From Deltaproteobacteria bacterium (GTDB taxonomy: Bacteria > Myxococcota > B64-G9), in contig JAFDKH010000020.1 in assembly GCA_019307065.1 (NCBI GenBank), positions 1 to 64,000 on the forward strand: a stretch of 64,000 nt of DNA, given 5' to 3'. Made by a program: the position numbers and the translations under genes. Position 1 is the stretch's first letter, and every line of letters starts with the position of its first letter. The notes below the pieces were generated by a model. The model made no database searches. It had not been told where the DNA came from and worked only from the letters and a program-made list of their open reading frames with translations. This document shows, piece by piece, positions 1-9,685 of the stretch.

Positions 1-13
1 TGCGAATTTATGC

Positions 14-802
14 ATGACTTCGACCAAGTTCTGCAAAACCATTCTAGTCATGCTCTACCTGCTTTGTCTGGGATGTTCAGTTGACCAATGTCAGCGACTT
101 TGGATTAAGGCTGAGGTTGCTACAAGCTCTCAGCTCGGATATACAGAGTTTATGTTATTTGGAGACTTTGGCACGACCTGGACCAAACTACTGGACACCT
201 CATCCGGCAATCGAAGTGTCAGGTCGACGCGCGATCTCGGAGGTTTTTGCGTAGATGTCGCGACCGGACACAACGCCTCTCAGCGGGCGCCTGTTTTCGT
301 GAACGAGTTGCTGGCCCTGGTAAATGGAGGCATACAACTCCTGGGCAGCGGCCCATGGACACTGGTAGATGTCGGTTCTAGAGACATCAAAGCTGTAGTT
401 GTCGACCAGGGACGGCCGGTCCGTATGGAATGGAACAACAGCTGCGGAGCTTTGACAGGCTTCACTCTGGAACTCCTGGGACGCTATTTCAACTTGGATT
501 TCTCAAAAGTCAAGCCATCCGAGCATGCGCTGGCTGTAACTTGCGGCGTTTTGGGGATGGAACGCCTTTTCGATCAAGTAGCGGCCGGCCAGAACGTCAG
601 CGAAGCTCTGGCCATGTTCGTCCGGGGCATGGCCAATTTGACACATGGGTTTATCGGGCGCCCCGATTCGTTTTATCTGTCCGGGGGTATGTGTGATAAC
701 CCATTGTTTTTGAAAAGTTTTCCTGAGTCAGTCGAGATAAAACAACTCGGACGTTATGTTCTGCTAGAAGGCTTGCTTGCCGAGCACGACCCCAGCCGGT
801 AG
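14..802 (+). CDS. HgdC/BcrA-like ASKHA ATPase (2-hydroxyacyl-CoA dehydratase activator family), possibly 5'-truncated
   Basis: The protein resembles the BadF/BadG/BcrA/BcrD ATPase family, whose members use ATP and a [4Fe-4S] cluster to inject an electron into 2-hydroxyacyl-CoA dehydratases or benzoyl-CoA reductases. Visible motifs are a phosphate-1 loop (GDFGTTWTK, about residues 50-58), a second phosphate segment (DVGSRDIKAVV, 119-129), two cysteines at 144 (NNSCGALTG) and 177 (AVTCGVLG) placed like the two cluster ligands of HgdC, and an adenosine motif (LSGGMCDNP). The conserved domain begins at the ATG at 152; the preceding 46 residues are Cys-containing and unlike the family. The frame is open to the left edge, so the gene may start outside the window or be the C-terminal domain of a larger protein. 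No dehydratase subunit lies in the window. The neighbour is convergent. Confidence 0.65.
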   Translation: MTSTKFCKTILVMLYLLCLGCSVDQCQRLWIKAEVATSSQLGYTEFMLFGDFGTTWTKLLDTSSGNRSVRSTRDLGGFCVDVATGHNASQRAPVFVNELLALVNGGIQLLGSGPWTLVDVGSRDIKAVVVDQGRPVRMEWNNSCGALTGFTLELLGRYFNLDFSKVKPSEHALAVTCGVLGMERLFDQVAAGQNVSEALAMFVRGMANLTHGFIGRPDSFYLSGGMCDNPLFLKSFPESVEIKQLGRYVLLEGLLAEHDPSR

Positions 803-821
803 GTGCGTTTCGGTTCGGTTC

Positions 822-1349
822 CTACAGGAAATCGAGGTTGGCCTTTAGAACGTCGTACAACCCGTCGGGATAGAAAAATAGAAACACAGAGTCTCCGAAG
901 GCCAGAACATCCCCGTCAAACAGCACTACCGTTTTGCCGACAATCATCCGGGAGCCGTTTACCTGGGTCCCATTCATCGAAGCAAGGTCTTGTAGCATGT
1001 ATGTTCCGGTTTCTCTATGTTCCTGGAATACCGCATGCCTAGAGGAAACCGTTTCGTCCGGGATAACCAAATCGTTTTCATCGGATCGACCCAACCTTAC
1101 TTGTCCCGGAGGTCCCATTACTCGCTTGCAAAGTGCGATAACCGGAAGCTTGTGTCCATTCCTGATAAGATCGCGGGTAAGCGGAACCTGCTTTGTCTCG
1201 GCCGTCAGCCGAGTTTGACCCCAATTAAACGAAAGTCCAGCTCGGGGATGCTCGTAGATCAGGACCGGCGCTTCATATTGCTGGCTAAAGACCGCCTTTT
1301 CCATCTCCATACAAGCCCGAATGTAGTCCTGCACAAATATCTGCGCCAC
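822..1349 (-). CDS. FHA domain protein
   Basis: A protein of about 175 residues with a C-terminal forkhead-associated domain, which binds phosphothreonine peptides. The FHA signature is clear: GRSDENDLVI, then SSRHA, then NGTQVNG. The N-terminal 80 residues match no family I recognise. A GTG start at 1349 is preferred because GGAGG lies just upstream; a TTG at 1364 would add five residues. It lies 97 bases after the NtrC-type regulator gene on the same strand and is probably a reader of Ser/Thr phosphorylation. No Hanks-type kinase is in the window, but a PP2C phosphatase is encoded at 13721. The partner is unknown. Confidence 0.8.
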   Translation of the reverse strand: MAQIFVQDYIRACMEMEKAVFSQQYEAPVLIYEHPRAGLSFNWGQTRLTAETKQVPLTRDLIRNGHKLPVIALCKRVMGPPGQVRLGRSDENDLVIPDETVSSRHAVFQEHRETGTYMLQDLASMNGTQVNGSRMIVGKTVVLFDGDVLAFGDSVFLFFYPDGLYDVLKANLDFL

Positions 1350-1446
1350 ACCCAACCTCCACAAACGAACCGTTGATTTTACTGTATCAGACGAAATAGA
1401 ACAAGTGATTTTGTACTGGAGCAGAAGCTATAGCGCCTTATTGACT

Positions 1447-2850
1447 TTACTCGTCTTGCTCAGGTTGGCCTTGTTCTTTATCCATTGATCCGAGTTTGCG
1501 GTAGATTGTACGAGTGGCGACTCCCAGCAACTTGGCTGCCAGGTTTTTATCTCCAGCCGTAGCCTTCAAGGTTTCTTTTAATAATGTCAATTCGGCTTCT
1601 TCGAGAGAAGTTCCAACCGGCAGGTAGACGCCGCGACCGTCCATAGCTCGCTCGGAAGAAACTCCGGATAGCCCGGAAAACTGTTCCGGCAGATCGTTTA
1701 TATCGATTACCGGGTCGGTCGATAGCACTACAGCTCTTTCAATAACATTTTCCAATTCGCGCACATTTCCGGGCCAAAGATGACTCGAGAGGACATCCAT
1801 TGCCCGGGCAGTTATTCCTTGAACTTCTTTGTCGTTTTTTTTGGCATAGCGACGCAGAAAGAAGTTTACCAGAAGAGGGACATCTCCCATTCTTTCCCTT
1901 AGGGGAGGCACGCGTACGTGAATAACATCGAGCCGATAGTACAAATCCTCTCTGAAACGTTTCTGCTTGACGGCTTGCTCGAGATCCTGGTTGGTAGCCG
2001 CAACCAATCTAAGATCAGCCTTAATTGTGTCATTCGAGCCGAGACGTTCGAATTCCCCTTCTTGAAGGACCCTGAGAAGCTTTACCTGGGTGGTCGAGCT
2101 GAGCTCGCCGACTTCATCGAGAAACAAAGTTCCCTGGTGGGCAGCTTCGAAGCGGCCCTCACGCCGCCGGTTGGCGCCTGTAAATGCTCCTCTTTCGTAT
2201 CCAAATAATTCGCTCTCCAGGATACTTTCCGGAAGTGCGGCACAATTAACCGTAACAAAACTCTTGTCAGCCCTTGGGCTGGCTCGATGTATCGCTCGGG
2301 CCAATAGCTCTTTGCCTGTCCCGCTCTCACCTGTCAGAAGGACCGTTGCTGACGACGGTCCAGCCTGTTGAATAGTTTTAATTGTTTGAACAATAGCCGG
2401 GCTCTGACCAATGATGTCATGTGGTCGAATAGACTCTAGTTGGCGACGCAGTGAACGGTTTTCAAGCAACAGCTTCTGCTTGTCGAGGGCTTGCTTGACA
2501 ACCTTGGTTATAAAAACCTTCTTAAGCGGCTTGGTTACAAAGTCGTAGGCTCCATCCTTCATGGCTTCTACGGCTGTTTCGATCGTTCCGAAGGCCGTCA
2601 TCAAGACTACTTCGGTCTCAGGCGAGATTGTCCGACAGGCTTTGAGTAACTCGTGCCCGTCCATGGCCGGCATAACCAGGTCGGTCAGCATTACGTGTAC
2701 GTGATGCTGACGCAGTAACTCCAACGCTTTTTTACCGGATTCGGCGCACAGAGTATGGAAGCCCTCTTTGACAAAAATCCGAGTCAGACTCTCTAAGTGA
2801 GCTGTCTCGTCATCAACGAGCAATACAGTTTTAGAGGACTCAGCCTCCAT
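1447..2850 (-). CDS. NtrC-family sigma54-dependent response regulator
   Basis: Three-domain enhancer-binding protein of 467 residues. The receiver domain (1-120) has the acidic pair near residues 13-14, phospho-acceptor D57 and K107. The AAA+ domain has Walker A GESGTGK (174-180), the sigma54-contacting GAFTGA loop (221-226) and a Walker B-like LFLDE (242-246). A Fis-type helix-turn-helix is at the C terminus (LAAKLLGVATRTIYRKL). It should activate sigma54 promoters when phosphorylated by a sensor kinase; no kinase is adjacent. It lies 19 bases after the ACT-domain gene and is probably cotranscribed with it. The target genes are not evident here. Confidence 0.95.
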   Translation of the reverse strand: MEAESSKTVLLVDDETAHLESLTRIFVKEGFHTLCAESGKKALELLRQHHVHVMLTDLVMPAMDGHELLKACRTISPETEVVLMTAFGTIETAVEAMKDGAYDFVTKPLKKVFITKVVKQALDKQKLLLENRSLRRQLESIRPHDIIGQSPAIVQTIKTIQQAGPSSATVLLTGESGTGKELLARAIHRASPRADKSFVTVNCAALPESILESELFGYERGAFTGANRRREGRFEAAHQGTLFLDEVGELSSTTQVKLLRVLQEGEFERLGSNDTIKADLRLVAATNQDLEQAVKQKRFREDLYYRLDVIHVRVPPLRERMGDVPLLVNFFLRRYAKKNDKEVQGITARAMDVLSSHLWPGNVRELENVIERAVVLSTDPVIDINDLPEQFSGLSGVSSERAMDGRGVYLPVGTSLEEAELTLLKETLKATAGDKNLAAKLLGVATRTIYRKLGSMDKEQGQPEQDE

Positions 2851-2869
2851 ATCAATCCCGTCTATAGTC

Positions 2870-3406
2870 TCATTCCTGGACGGGCTGAAATACCACGTCC
2901 AGGTTGATCCGGCTACCTAAGTCGGTCATTGCATCTTTGACTTCTTTCAAAGAAACTTTTTGCGGCACGGCTACTTTCATCTTGATTGACGAAACTGTCG
3001 TTCCGCTGGTAGGTGCGGGCGACAGCCGAGCATCCAGGGTTTCGACGTTGACCCGGTACTTATCAAGAATTTTAGCAATCTGAACCATTATTCCGGGTGC
3101 ATCCATGGCAACAACTTCGAGACGGACCGGCAGAGCAGGCTCAGAACGACATTCTTTCGGATCGACGGCATTGCGCAATGAAGCTTTCAGACTACTTTCT
3201 TCCTGAAAGCCGGCCAAATCGTTTTCCAGGCTTGTTATGTTTTGCTCCTCTCCGGCAAAGAGCATCATCAACGAAAATTGGCCTCCCAAGACAGCCATTC
3301 GGCTATCTTCCATATTGCAATGATGATCAAAAACATATTGGCTGACCTGATGAACGATACCCGGTCTGTCATTCCCGGTAGCTGATAGTATTCGATAGAG
3401 CTTCAT
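2870..3406 (-). CDS. ACT-domain protein, GcvR-like
   Basis: 178 residues with two predicted ACT domains. The first carries the amino-acid-binding type start NDRPGIVHQVS (about residues 12-22); the second starts around MDAPGIMVQIAKIL. This arrangement is that of GcvR-like proteins, which sense glycine or another amino acid and act on a regulator rather than on DNA. AGGAG lies six bases before the ATG. It is the first gene of a probable operon with the NtrC-type regulator, so it could adjust that regulator in response to an amino acid; that link is inference. Confidence 0.8.
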   Translation of the reverse strand: MKLYRILSATGNDRPGIVHQVSQYVFDHHCNMEDSRMAVLGGQFSLMMLFAGEEQNITSLENDLAGFQEESSLKASLRNAVDPKECRSEPALPVRLEVVAMDAPGIMVQIAKILDKYRVNVETLDARLSPAPTSGTTVSSIKMKVAVPQKVSLKEVKDAMTDLGSRINLDVVFQPVQE

Positions 3407-3490
3407 TAGACACTCCTGCCTTCATTTCGTCATAAGATGAGAGCCTACGGTCAAGTTCCAACCTATGTCAAGGGGTCGAATGTCATGGGG

Positions 3491-3519
3491 TTGATCAGGC
3501 ACCATTTCTCAACTAGACT
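3491..3519 (+). promoter_or_regulatory. Possible sigma70-type promoter of the PEP/pyruvate-binding gene
   Basis: TTGATC at 3491-3496 and TAGACT at 3514-3519 are separated by 17 bases. The expected start of transcription is only a few bases before the ATG at 3531, and there is no Shine-Dalgarno, so the message would be nearly leaderless. Weak match. Confidence 0.3.
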
Positions 3520-3530
3520 TCTTCACTCAA

Positions 3531-5300
3531 ATGAAAGTTGCCTACTCTCACAAGTCAGAAGATCATATTGATCGAATAGGGTCGGGTCACATTGGCGGCA
3601 AGGCCCGCGGTCTGAGTTTTTTTCACCGTCTCTTTTATCCGGGCGAAATCCAACAGGCCTTTGCTCCGCACTCAGTCCGTATTCCGGAAACCACCGTTAT
3701 CACCACAGAGGCCTTTGAACAATTTGTCGATGACAACAATCTATTTGAGACAATTCACGAAAAGAAAGATTCAGAGGTTCTCAGACGTTTCCATGACTGC
3801 GTATTACGGCAGGAGTGGGTCGCTGTGCTCGAAGAGTATCTCAAGCGCCACCCTTTCCCATTGGCCATTCGTTCCTCCTCGTTGAACGAGGATGCATTCA
3901 ATCATCCTTTTGCCGGGTTGTTTCTGACACTCTTATTACCCAACAATCACCCCGACTTGAAGACCAGGCTTCACCAGCTAATCGACGCGATCAAAGCTGT
4001 TTTTGCTTCTACCTACTTTCAGAGTCCCCAGGCATATATGGCCAAACACCGGCTGCCCATCGAACACGAGAAGATGGCAGTTATTCTTCAGCAATTGGTC
4101 GGCCGGCCTCATGGAAACTACTTCTACCCCCGGATTGCCGGTGTCGGTCAATCGTTGAACTTTTTCCCAGTCGGACACATTACTCCTGAGGATGGTATAG
4201 CCCTGGCAGTCTTAGGTCTGGGCAAAATGGCGGTTGAAGGCGATCGAGTGATGCGATTTTGCCCCAAATATCCAACTGTCCGCCCACAGATGTACTCTTC
4301 AAGAGATTTTCTTCGCTACACCCAGACACATTTTGTCGCAGTCGATCTGACAACCGGGGGCCGGGAACTGACTGGCAGTGAAATGGACACTTTAGTGACT
4401 CTGCCTATTTCGGTGGCCGAAAAGCAAAATACTCTTCAGGGGCTCGTATCCACTTGGGACCCCAGAGATCGTACCCTTTACGACGGCACCTTTCATAAAG
4501 GCCGCAAAGTCCTGACATTCAACTCTATTCTAAAAGGCGGTTTATTTCCCCTTGGAGAGATGATCGATGAGCTGCTGACCCGTTTCAAAGAAGGCTTCCA
4601 CTCAGCGGTCGATATGGAATACGCCGTTGAACTGGATCGCTATGGCGGCTTGACGCATGCCACCTTCTATCTGCTCCAGGCCCGCCCGCTTGTCGCTCGC
4701 AGCTACCAGGATGACGTTAAAATTCCCGATCAACCTGCCGAGAGAACACTTATCAGGACCGCCAACACTATGGGCGCCGGCAAGCTCAAAGAGATCAAGT
4801 ATGTGGTATATGTAAATAGCAGCCAGCTTGACCCGAATAACTCGAGAAAACTTGCCGATGCTACCGCAAAAATAGATCGCTTTGTACACAAGCAAGGTGA
4901 ACAATATATTCTTATCGGGCCCGGACGTTGGGGCAGTACCAATCCGCGTTTGGGTATTCCGGTCACATTCGCTCAAATCGCCAACGCCGCAGTAATTGCC
5001 GAGACAAGCGCACCCGGGCTTGATTTCGAGCCTTCACAAGGGACTCATTTCTTTCACTTGATTACTGCCGGGGGCATTGTCTACATGGCGGTTATACCTG
5101 AAGCCGGCGATGTACTTAATCGCTCAGTCTTGGATTCTCTGGAAGTTGAACTTTCAATCGATGATGTTCTCTTGATGAAACCGAGTCAGCCATTGGAGGT
5201 AGTCGTTGACGGCCGCAGCAGTCAGGGGATCGTCTACATAACCGAAGAACCCAAAGAAAAAGAATTTGTTCCTGATTGGGAAGCCGGAGATTTCGATTAA
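3531..5300 (+). CDS. PEP/pyruvate-binding domain protein (PPDK N-terminal type)
   Basis: 589 residues related to the nucleotide-binding, ATP-grasp-like domain of pyruvate phosphate dikinase and PEP synthase. Family landmarks are GSGHIGGKARGLSF near residue 17, LAIRSSSLNEDAF followed by FAGLF near 117-137, and a C-terminal GPGRWGST motif. The phospho-histidine domain and the PEP-binding TIM barrel of full enzymes are absent, so it is not a complete synthase. Proteins of this stand-alone type are usual in deltaproteobacteria and have no settled reaction. The ATG at 3531 has no clear ribosome binding site. It is convergent with gdhA, with 12 bases between stop codons. Confidence 0.8.
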   Translation: MKVAYSHKSEDHIDRIGSGHIGGKARGLSFFHRLFYPGEIQQAFAPHSVRIPETTVITTEAFEQFVDDNNLFETIHEKKDSEVLRRFHDCVLRQEWVAVLEEYLKRHPFPLAIRSSSLNEDAFNHPFAGLFLTLLLPNNHPDLKTRLHQLIDAIKAVFASTYFQSPQAYMAKHRLPIEHEKMAVILQQLVGRPHGNYFYPRIAGVGQSLNFFPVGHITPEDGIALAVLGLGKMAVEGDRVMRFCPKYPTVRPQMYSSRDFLRYTQTHFVAVDLTTGGRELTGSEMDTLVTLPISVAEKQNTLQGLVSTWDPRDRTLYDGTFHKGRKVLTFNSILKGGLFPLGEMIDELLTRFKEGFHSAVDMEYAVELDRYGGLTHATFYLLQARPLVARSYQDDVKIPDQPAERTLIRTANTMGAGKLKEIKYVVYVNSSQLDPNNSRKLADATAKIDRFVHKQGEQYILIGPGRWGSTNPRLGIPVTFAQIANAAVIAETSAPGLDFEPSQGTHFFHLITAGGIVYMAVIPEAGDVLNRSVLDSLEVELSIDDVLLMKPSQPLEVVVDGRSSQGIVYITEEPKEKEFVPDWEAGDFD

Positions 5301-5312
5301 ATTAAAAGAGAA

Positions 5313-6563
5313 TTATACCCATCCGCGCAGTTTCATCGCCTCGGCAACCCGGCTAATCGAAACCAGGTAGGCAGCTACGCGCATATTTACTTTCTTTGAC
5401 TTGTGCATTTCGTAAACAGCATGAAATGCTCTGGTCATTTTCTCATCCAGCTTCGTATAAACTTCATCAATCGGCCAATAGAAGTTGGTGTTGTTTTGAA
5501 CCTGCTCGAAGTAACTGACCGTCACTCCACCGGCGTTGGCCAGGAAGTCAGGAATTACAAACAATCCTTTTTCGTAAAGAACTTTATCGGCTTCAGGCGT
5601 AGTCGGACCGTTGGCCAATTCACAAATCACTTTGGCCTTGACGTTGCCCACATTCTTATCGGTAATTGCGTTTTCCAAAGCCGACGGGAACAAGATATCT
5701 ACATCGAGCTCGAGCAGCTTCTCGTTGGAAATAGGCTCTGAATTGGTGAAATTTTCGACCCGTCCGGTGGAAAGTTTGTGCTCGACCAGCTTGGCCGGAT
5801 CCATTCCGTCCCTGTTGAATACGCCGCCGCGTGAATCGCTGACCGCAATCAGTTTACCGCCTCCCAGCAACTCTTTATACAAAGTTGCCGCATACTGACC
5901 GGCATTACCGAACCCCTGGATAGCGTAGGTTGCGCTTTTCAAGTCGATACCCAGAAGCTTGGCCGACTCTCTGACAGTGAAAATTCCGCCCCGAGCAGTA
6001 GCATCGTGACGGCCCAAAGAACCACCGACCGGCAAGGGCTTACCGGTTATTATTCCGGGAACATTGTAGCCCCGCATAACACTATACTCGTCCGCCATCC
6101 AGGCCATTATCTGGGGCGTCGTATAAACATCCGGAGCAGGCACGTCGATATCGGGTCCGATGAAGTGGGCAATCGCCCGCATGTAAGCGCGGGCGAGTCG
6201 CTCGAGTTCACCCTCAGACATTTCTTTGGGATTGCAGACCACTCCGCCTTTACCGCCACCCAGAGGAATGTCGACAACTGAAGTCTTCCAGGTCATCCAG
6301 GCTGCCAGCGCCCTGACAGTGTCAACTGTCTCGGCCGGGTGAAACCGCAAACCACCCTTGGTAGGACCGCGGGCATCATTATACTGCACGCGATAAGCCT
6401 CGAACACTTTCACTTCTCCGTTATCCATCCGGACAGGGATGTGAACCACGAGTTCTCTCATCGGCCATCTCAAGAGGTTACGAGTTCCGTTGTCGAGACC
6501 AAGAATCTCGGCTGCTTCGTCCAGTTGTGCTTGTGCGATCTTGAAAGGATTCAGTTCGGCCAT
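5313..6563 (-). CDS. gdhA: Glu/Leu/Phe/Val dehydrogenase (glutamate dehydrogenase)
   Basis: 416 residues, the usual size of the hexameric NAD(P)-dependent enzyme that interconverts glutamate and 2-oxoglutarate plus ammonia. Family features are the KGGLRFHP segment, the catalytic-lysine region with PLGGGKGGV, the substrate-side PAPDV, and the Rossmann segment with IQGFGNAGQYAA. The ATG has AGGAG eight bases upstream. It is a monocistronic gene by layout, with a 207-base upstream region that holds a short hairpin. Cofactor preference cannot be read with confidence. Confidence 0.93.
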   Translation of the reverse strand: MAELNPFKIAQAQLDEAAEILGLDNGTRNLLRWPMRELVVHIPVRMDNGEVKVFEAYRVQYNDARGPTKGGLRFHPAETVDTVRALAAWMTWKTSVVDIPLGGGKGGVVCNPKEMSEGELERLARAYMRAIAHFIGPDIDVPAPDVYTTPQIMAWMADEYSVMRGYNVPGIITGKPLPVGGSLGRHDATARGGIFTVRESAKLLGIDLKSATYAIQGFGNAGQYAATLYKELLGGGKLIAVSDSRGGVFNRDGMDPAKLVEHKLSTGRVENFTNSEPISNEKLLELDVDILFPSALENAITDKNVGNVKAKVICELANGPTTPEADKVLYEKGLFVIPDFLANAGGVTVSYFEQVQNNTNFYWPIDEVYTKLDEKMTRAFHAVYEMHKSKKVNMRVAAYLVSISRVAEAMKLRGWV

Positions 6564-6607
6564 TTGTCCATCTCCTGGTTGATTAGTGTTAGTTTACCAA
6601 CCCTCCA

Positions 6608-6621
6608 CCGCATTTTTGCGG
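6608..6621 (-). promoter_or_regulatory. Short hairpin in the gdhA leader
   Basis: CCGCA and TGCGG form a perfect 5-bp stem around a 4-base loop, about 45 bases before the gdhA start codon. It could be a leader hairpin or an operator half; no known motif is matched. The rest of 6564-6770 is AT-rich with nothing else I can assign. Confidence 0.3.
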
Positions 6622-6770
6622 CGTCTAAGTTACTAAGAAAGCTCGTACCTTTCTAAACTTGCTTTGTCAACCCCGGTTTTCAATATTTCTTTGCCAACGA
6701 CAATTCAGGAATAATACAAGGGTAATTAGAAATTATGCTTAATATTATTACGCATATACGCAATTCTGCC

Positions 6771-7607
6771 TTATTGTATTTCTCCGTTTGCCCGGGCGGC
6801 CGCTTGAGCCGTCAAGCGACAAGGACCGTTTTGAGCCGCAATCAAAGCGTCTTTGACCGTCGGATCGCCCAATTCACCAAGCGCCCAGGCAGCCGCGGCT
6901 TGCACGCGACAATCACTATCGCTTTGCAGTGATCTTAGAAGATTCCCGATGATTCCTTGAGCATCTCTAAACTGAGGACGGCCGAGAGCCCAAGCCGCTT
7001 CGAGCCGGACTGAAAAATGAGAATCCTGTAAGGCATTCATGATTGCTTGTGCATTGGCATCCGGAACTTTACCCAAAGCGCAGACCGCAGCGGCCCGAAC
7101 ATTCTCGGCGTCGTCTGCTAACAGGGCTGCGCTCAAAGCGTCGGCCGCGCCAGGTCGATATAATTCTCCCAATGCCCGAGCGGCCGCTGCGCGAACTTGT
7201 GTTTCAGTATCCGAAGCCATTGCTGTTTGCAAAGGTGCCTGAGCTGAAGCGACCTTCAGTTCTGCCAGGGCCAACGCGGCCGCTAGTCTTGATTCGAGTG
7301 AAGCCGCCGGATCGGCCAGGACTGCTGAAGCCGACCCGACGCCGTCAGAACTCCTACCCATTCGTCTCAACAACCAGGCGCTCGACCGTGAAACATCCTG
7401 ATCGGGGTGACCAAGCAGGGGTAAGAGCAAATCGACCGCCTGATCGGGTTGATAACCGGCCAATTCCTCGATGGCGGCGATCAGGGTCCCGGCCCCGTAA
7501 CGCTGGGGATCGAGATGGTCGAGCGGATCGGCTGCTTTGAGCGGGCCGGCCAGGCAGATCAGCACAATCATGGCTAAATAGAATTTTTGCTTGTGCGGCA
7601 TAATCAT
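6771..7607 (-). CDS. Secreted HEAT-repeat protein
   Basis: 278 residues with an N-terminal signal peptide (hydrophobic LAMIVLICLAG) followed by roughly seven HEAT/PBS-lyase-type helical repeats, recognisable by recurrent VRAAAARALGEL-like segments. Such solenoids are protein-binding scaffolds. Its ATG overlaps the stop of the HzsA-related gene (ATGA), so the two are translationally coupled. A periplasmic scaffold or partner role for the cytochrome is the natural inference from this coupling. Confidence 0.8.
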   Translation of the reverse strand: MIMPHKQKFYLAMIVLICLAGPLKAADPLDHLDPQRYGAGTLIAAIEELAGYQPDQAVDLLLPLLGHPDQDVSRSSAWLLRRMGRSSDGVGSASAVLADPAASLESRLAAALALAELKVASAQAPLQTAMASDTETQVRAAAARALGELYRPGAADALSAALLADDAENVRAAAVCALGKVPDANAQAIMNALQDSHFSVRLEAAWALGRPQFRDAQGIIGNLLRSLQSDSDCRVQAAAAWALGELGDPTVKDALIAAQNGPCRLTAQAAARANGEIQ

Positions 7608-9685
7608 GGCGTTGCTCCGCGACCCAGAAATGGAGCTCCGACGTCAATCCACTCGACAATTTTCCAACGATCTTCATCTGAAAATGTGCCTGTCCAACCA
7701 GGCTGATCCTCCGGATGGGTTTGACCCTGGCCCAAAGCCCAACTCGCCCAGGCCGGCAAACCCGAACAATCATAACGACAAGGTATACCCAGGCGTTGAG
7801 CCAGACGACTTTGTTGGGCCGAGCCGGGAACTACGTAAGGGCGGCGCTCTTCGATTATCTTGCCCGTCTGACTGTTCCTGAGACGGTCGACCATCAGCAG
7901 GTTCTGATAGGCAATATTGGTTCTGCCGGAAGGACTATTGCTTAGATCCAACCCAATCAAACTGCCCGAAAGGCTGACGTAGGCACCGGCCGAAGTCTGC
8001 GAGTCATGGCAGTCTTGGGTACTACAGGAACTATCAAGAATCGGCTGGATATCCCGCCTAAAATCATAGGAGTGTTGCCCGGCCCGGTCGGAAAAGTCGA
8101 CTGGAATGGCTAAGGCTGCCAGACTTTGGTCAAGGTCAGTCTCGCCACTGGCAAAGGCATGACAACCGCTACATTTGCGGGTCGAACAAAGCGGTCCTCC
8201 CCGCCAAAAAGGATCTGTCTTGAGTACCGCTCCGTAGTGATCGATGACCTGGATCTTGAGTGGCACAGAATTTGGTGCGCGGAACCTGAAGGAACCGTCA
8301 TCAAAAACAGGGGCTTCGTGAACGCTTCCTAAAGAGCATAGTGCCCCGACAAGATTTCCGCCGATCGCCATATCCCAGGGCGCCAACTGTCCGGATAATC
8401 CCTCAATAACTCTAATCCGCGCAGCTTCAGCGATGATTACTTGATCGGCATCAACCACATAGCCCTCAATCAATATGCCTTCAGAACCGCATCCCCCAGG
8501 GGGGGGCGGAAGAGTTATCCCGGGATCGAGCAAGGAGCGCTTGACTACCGGACTGGGCCATAAATTGGAAGCCTGGGGACTATTGAACAACGGTAGTCTT
8601 GCACCATCGTCAGGATTGAGAATTGCAATGGCAAAATCCGGAACCAGGCCGCGATCGCCATCCTCAATGTTCAGGCAACCTTGAGGCACGTTTGCATATG
8701 AAACAATGAAACGCCCGTCCGCCAGTGGGAAGGGATCACGAATACGGCCGTCCGGAGAGCAGCCGGACCCTGCAGGAATGTTCGGCAGGATAGCCGTCCA
8801 GCCGCCTAAGTCGTCTCGCTGACAAATTGTGCCCGATCCCCATGTACCGGTAAACGGCACACAAGCAGCGAACAAGCGCCCGTGGTTATCCTGAACGGGA
8901 TTGATAGGGACAACCGCCTGACCACGCGGGCCATCCAACAAGAAGTTCAGGACACCAACTGGATCGATACTAAGCGGCTGGAAAACCGGGCTACCCTCGC
9001 GTTGGGTCCAGCGCACGAGTTGCAGCCTTCCATTTTTGAGAGCTGCGGCCCCGAACACATGCCCGGGCCCCATATCGAGCCTTTCTAGACCACTTCCATC
9101 CGGTAAGACGGCATACAGAATTCTCGAGCGACCGCGACCTTGAAAATCGACTTGCCCGGCAGGATCTTCACGTAAGAAGGCAATTCTGCCATCCGGTAGA
9201 TGAAACGGCTCGATGTCATTGGCTGGTCCAAAGGTCAACCGGGTACAGGCCGGGCCTACGTCGCCCTGAGGAAGGAAACAAGGGTTTCCTCGTACAATTG
9301 ATTCAATCTCGATTCGATAAATATGAAAGCGATCATGCAAGTCGGTGCGGATTGACGAAAGGATAGACAAACCATCGGGCGAGATGTCAATCCCGTTAAC
9401 ATCGCCGGCTTCTAGATCGGTTAGCTCGATTACTTCACCGCGCGGGGTGGCCGGGTTGAGCATTACGATATTTCCGCCCGGTCGAAAATCGATTTGGGCA
9501 ACCAAACTGCCCGCATTTTTCGGCGGACTGCGCTTGACAAATACGAGTGAAGAAAAGCCCAGGTCTTCGTTCAGGCCATGCGGAAATGTGTCCTGGCATC
9601 CCGCCAGACACAGGCTGAAAACCAGCGCCAAGACAGGCACTGGGCTCAACAAACCAGGCCAGGAGTTATTTTTTCTTACTTGCAC
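7604..9685 (-). CDS. HzsA-related lipoprotein cytochrome
   Basis: 693 residues with a signal peptide and lipobox LAGC. The N-terminal 450 residues look like a WD40/PD40-type propeller (SPDGLSIL, LPDGRIAF) as found in proteins annotated as hydrazine synthase alpha-subunit related. The C-terminal part carries one canonical heme site CSGCH (about residue 504) and an atypical CSTQDCH (CX4CH, about 555). These proteins are widespread outside anammox bacteria, so hydrazine synthesis is not implied. The start is a GTG inside the end of the upstream nucleotidase gene (20-base overlap). It is part of a three-gene operon of nucleotidase, this gene and the HEAT protein. Confidence 0.75.
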   Translation of the reverse strand: MQVRKNNSWPGLLSPVPVLALVFSLCLAGCQDTFPHGLNEDLGFSSLVFVKRSPPKNAGSLVAQIDFRPGGNIVMLNPATPRGEVIELTDLEAGDVNGIDISPDGLSILSSIRTDLHDRFHIYRIEIESIVRGNPCFLPQGDVGPACTRLTFGPANDIEPFHLPDGRIAFLREDPAGQVDFQGRGRSRILYAVLPDGSGLERLDMGPGHVFGAAALKNGRLQLVRWTQREGSPVFQPLSIDPVGVLNFLLDGPRGQAVVPINPVQDNHGRLFAACVPFTGTWGSGTICQRDDLGGWTAILPNIPAGSGCSPDGRIRDPFPLADGRFIVSYANVPQGCLNIEDGDRGLVPDFAIAILNPDDGARLPLFNSPQASNLWPSPVVKRSLLDPGITLPPPPGGCGSEGILIEGYVVDADQVIIAEAARIRVIEGLSGQLAPWDMAIGGNLVGALCSLGSVHEAPVFDDGSFRFRAPNSVPLKIQVIDHYGAVLKTDPFWRGGPLCSTRKCSGCHAFASGETDLDQSLAALAIPVDFSDRAGQHSYDFRRDIQPILDSSCSTQDCHDSQTSAGAYVSLSGSLIGLDLSNSPSGRTNIAYQNLLMVDRLRNSQTGKIIEERRPYVVPGSAQQSRLAQRLGIPCRYDCSGLPAWASWALGQGQTHPEDQPGWTGTFSDEDRWKIVEWIDVGAPFLGRGATP

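Noticed and set aside
7604..9685. Hydrazine synthase, hence anammox metabolism
   Set aside because: Only the general propeller and heme layout of HzsA-related proteins is seen. Such proteins are common in many phyla, and no other hydrazine synthase subunit is present.
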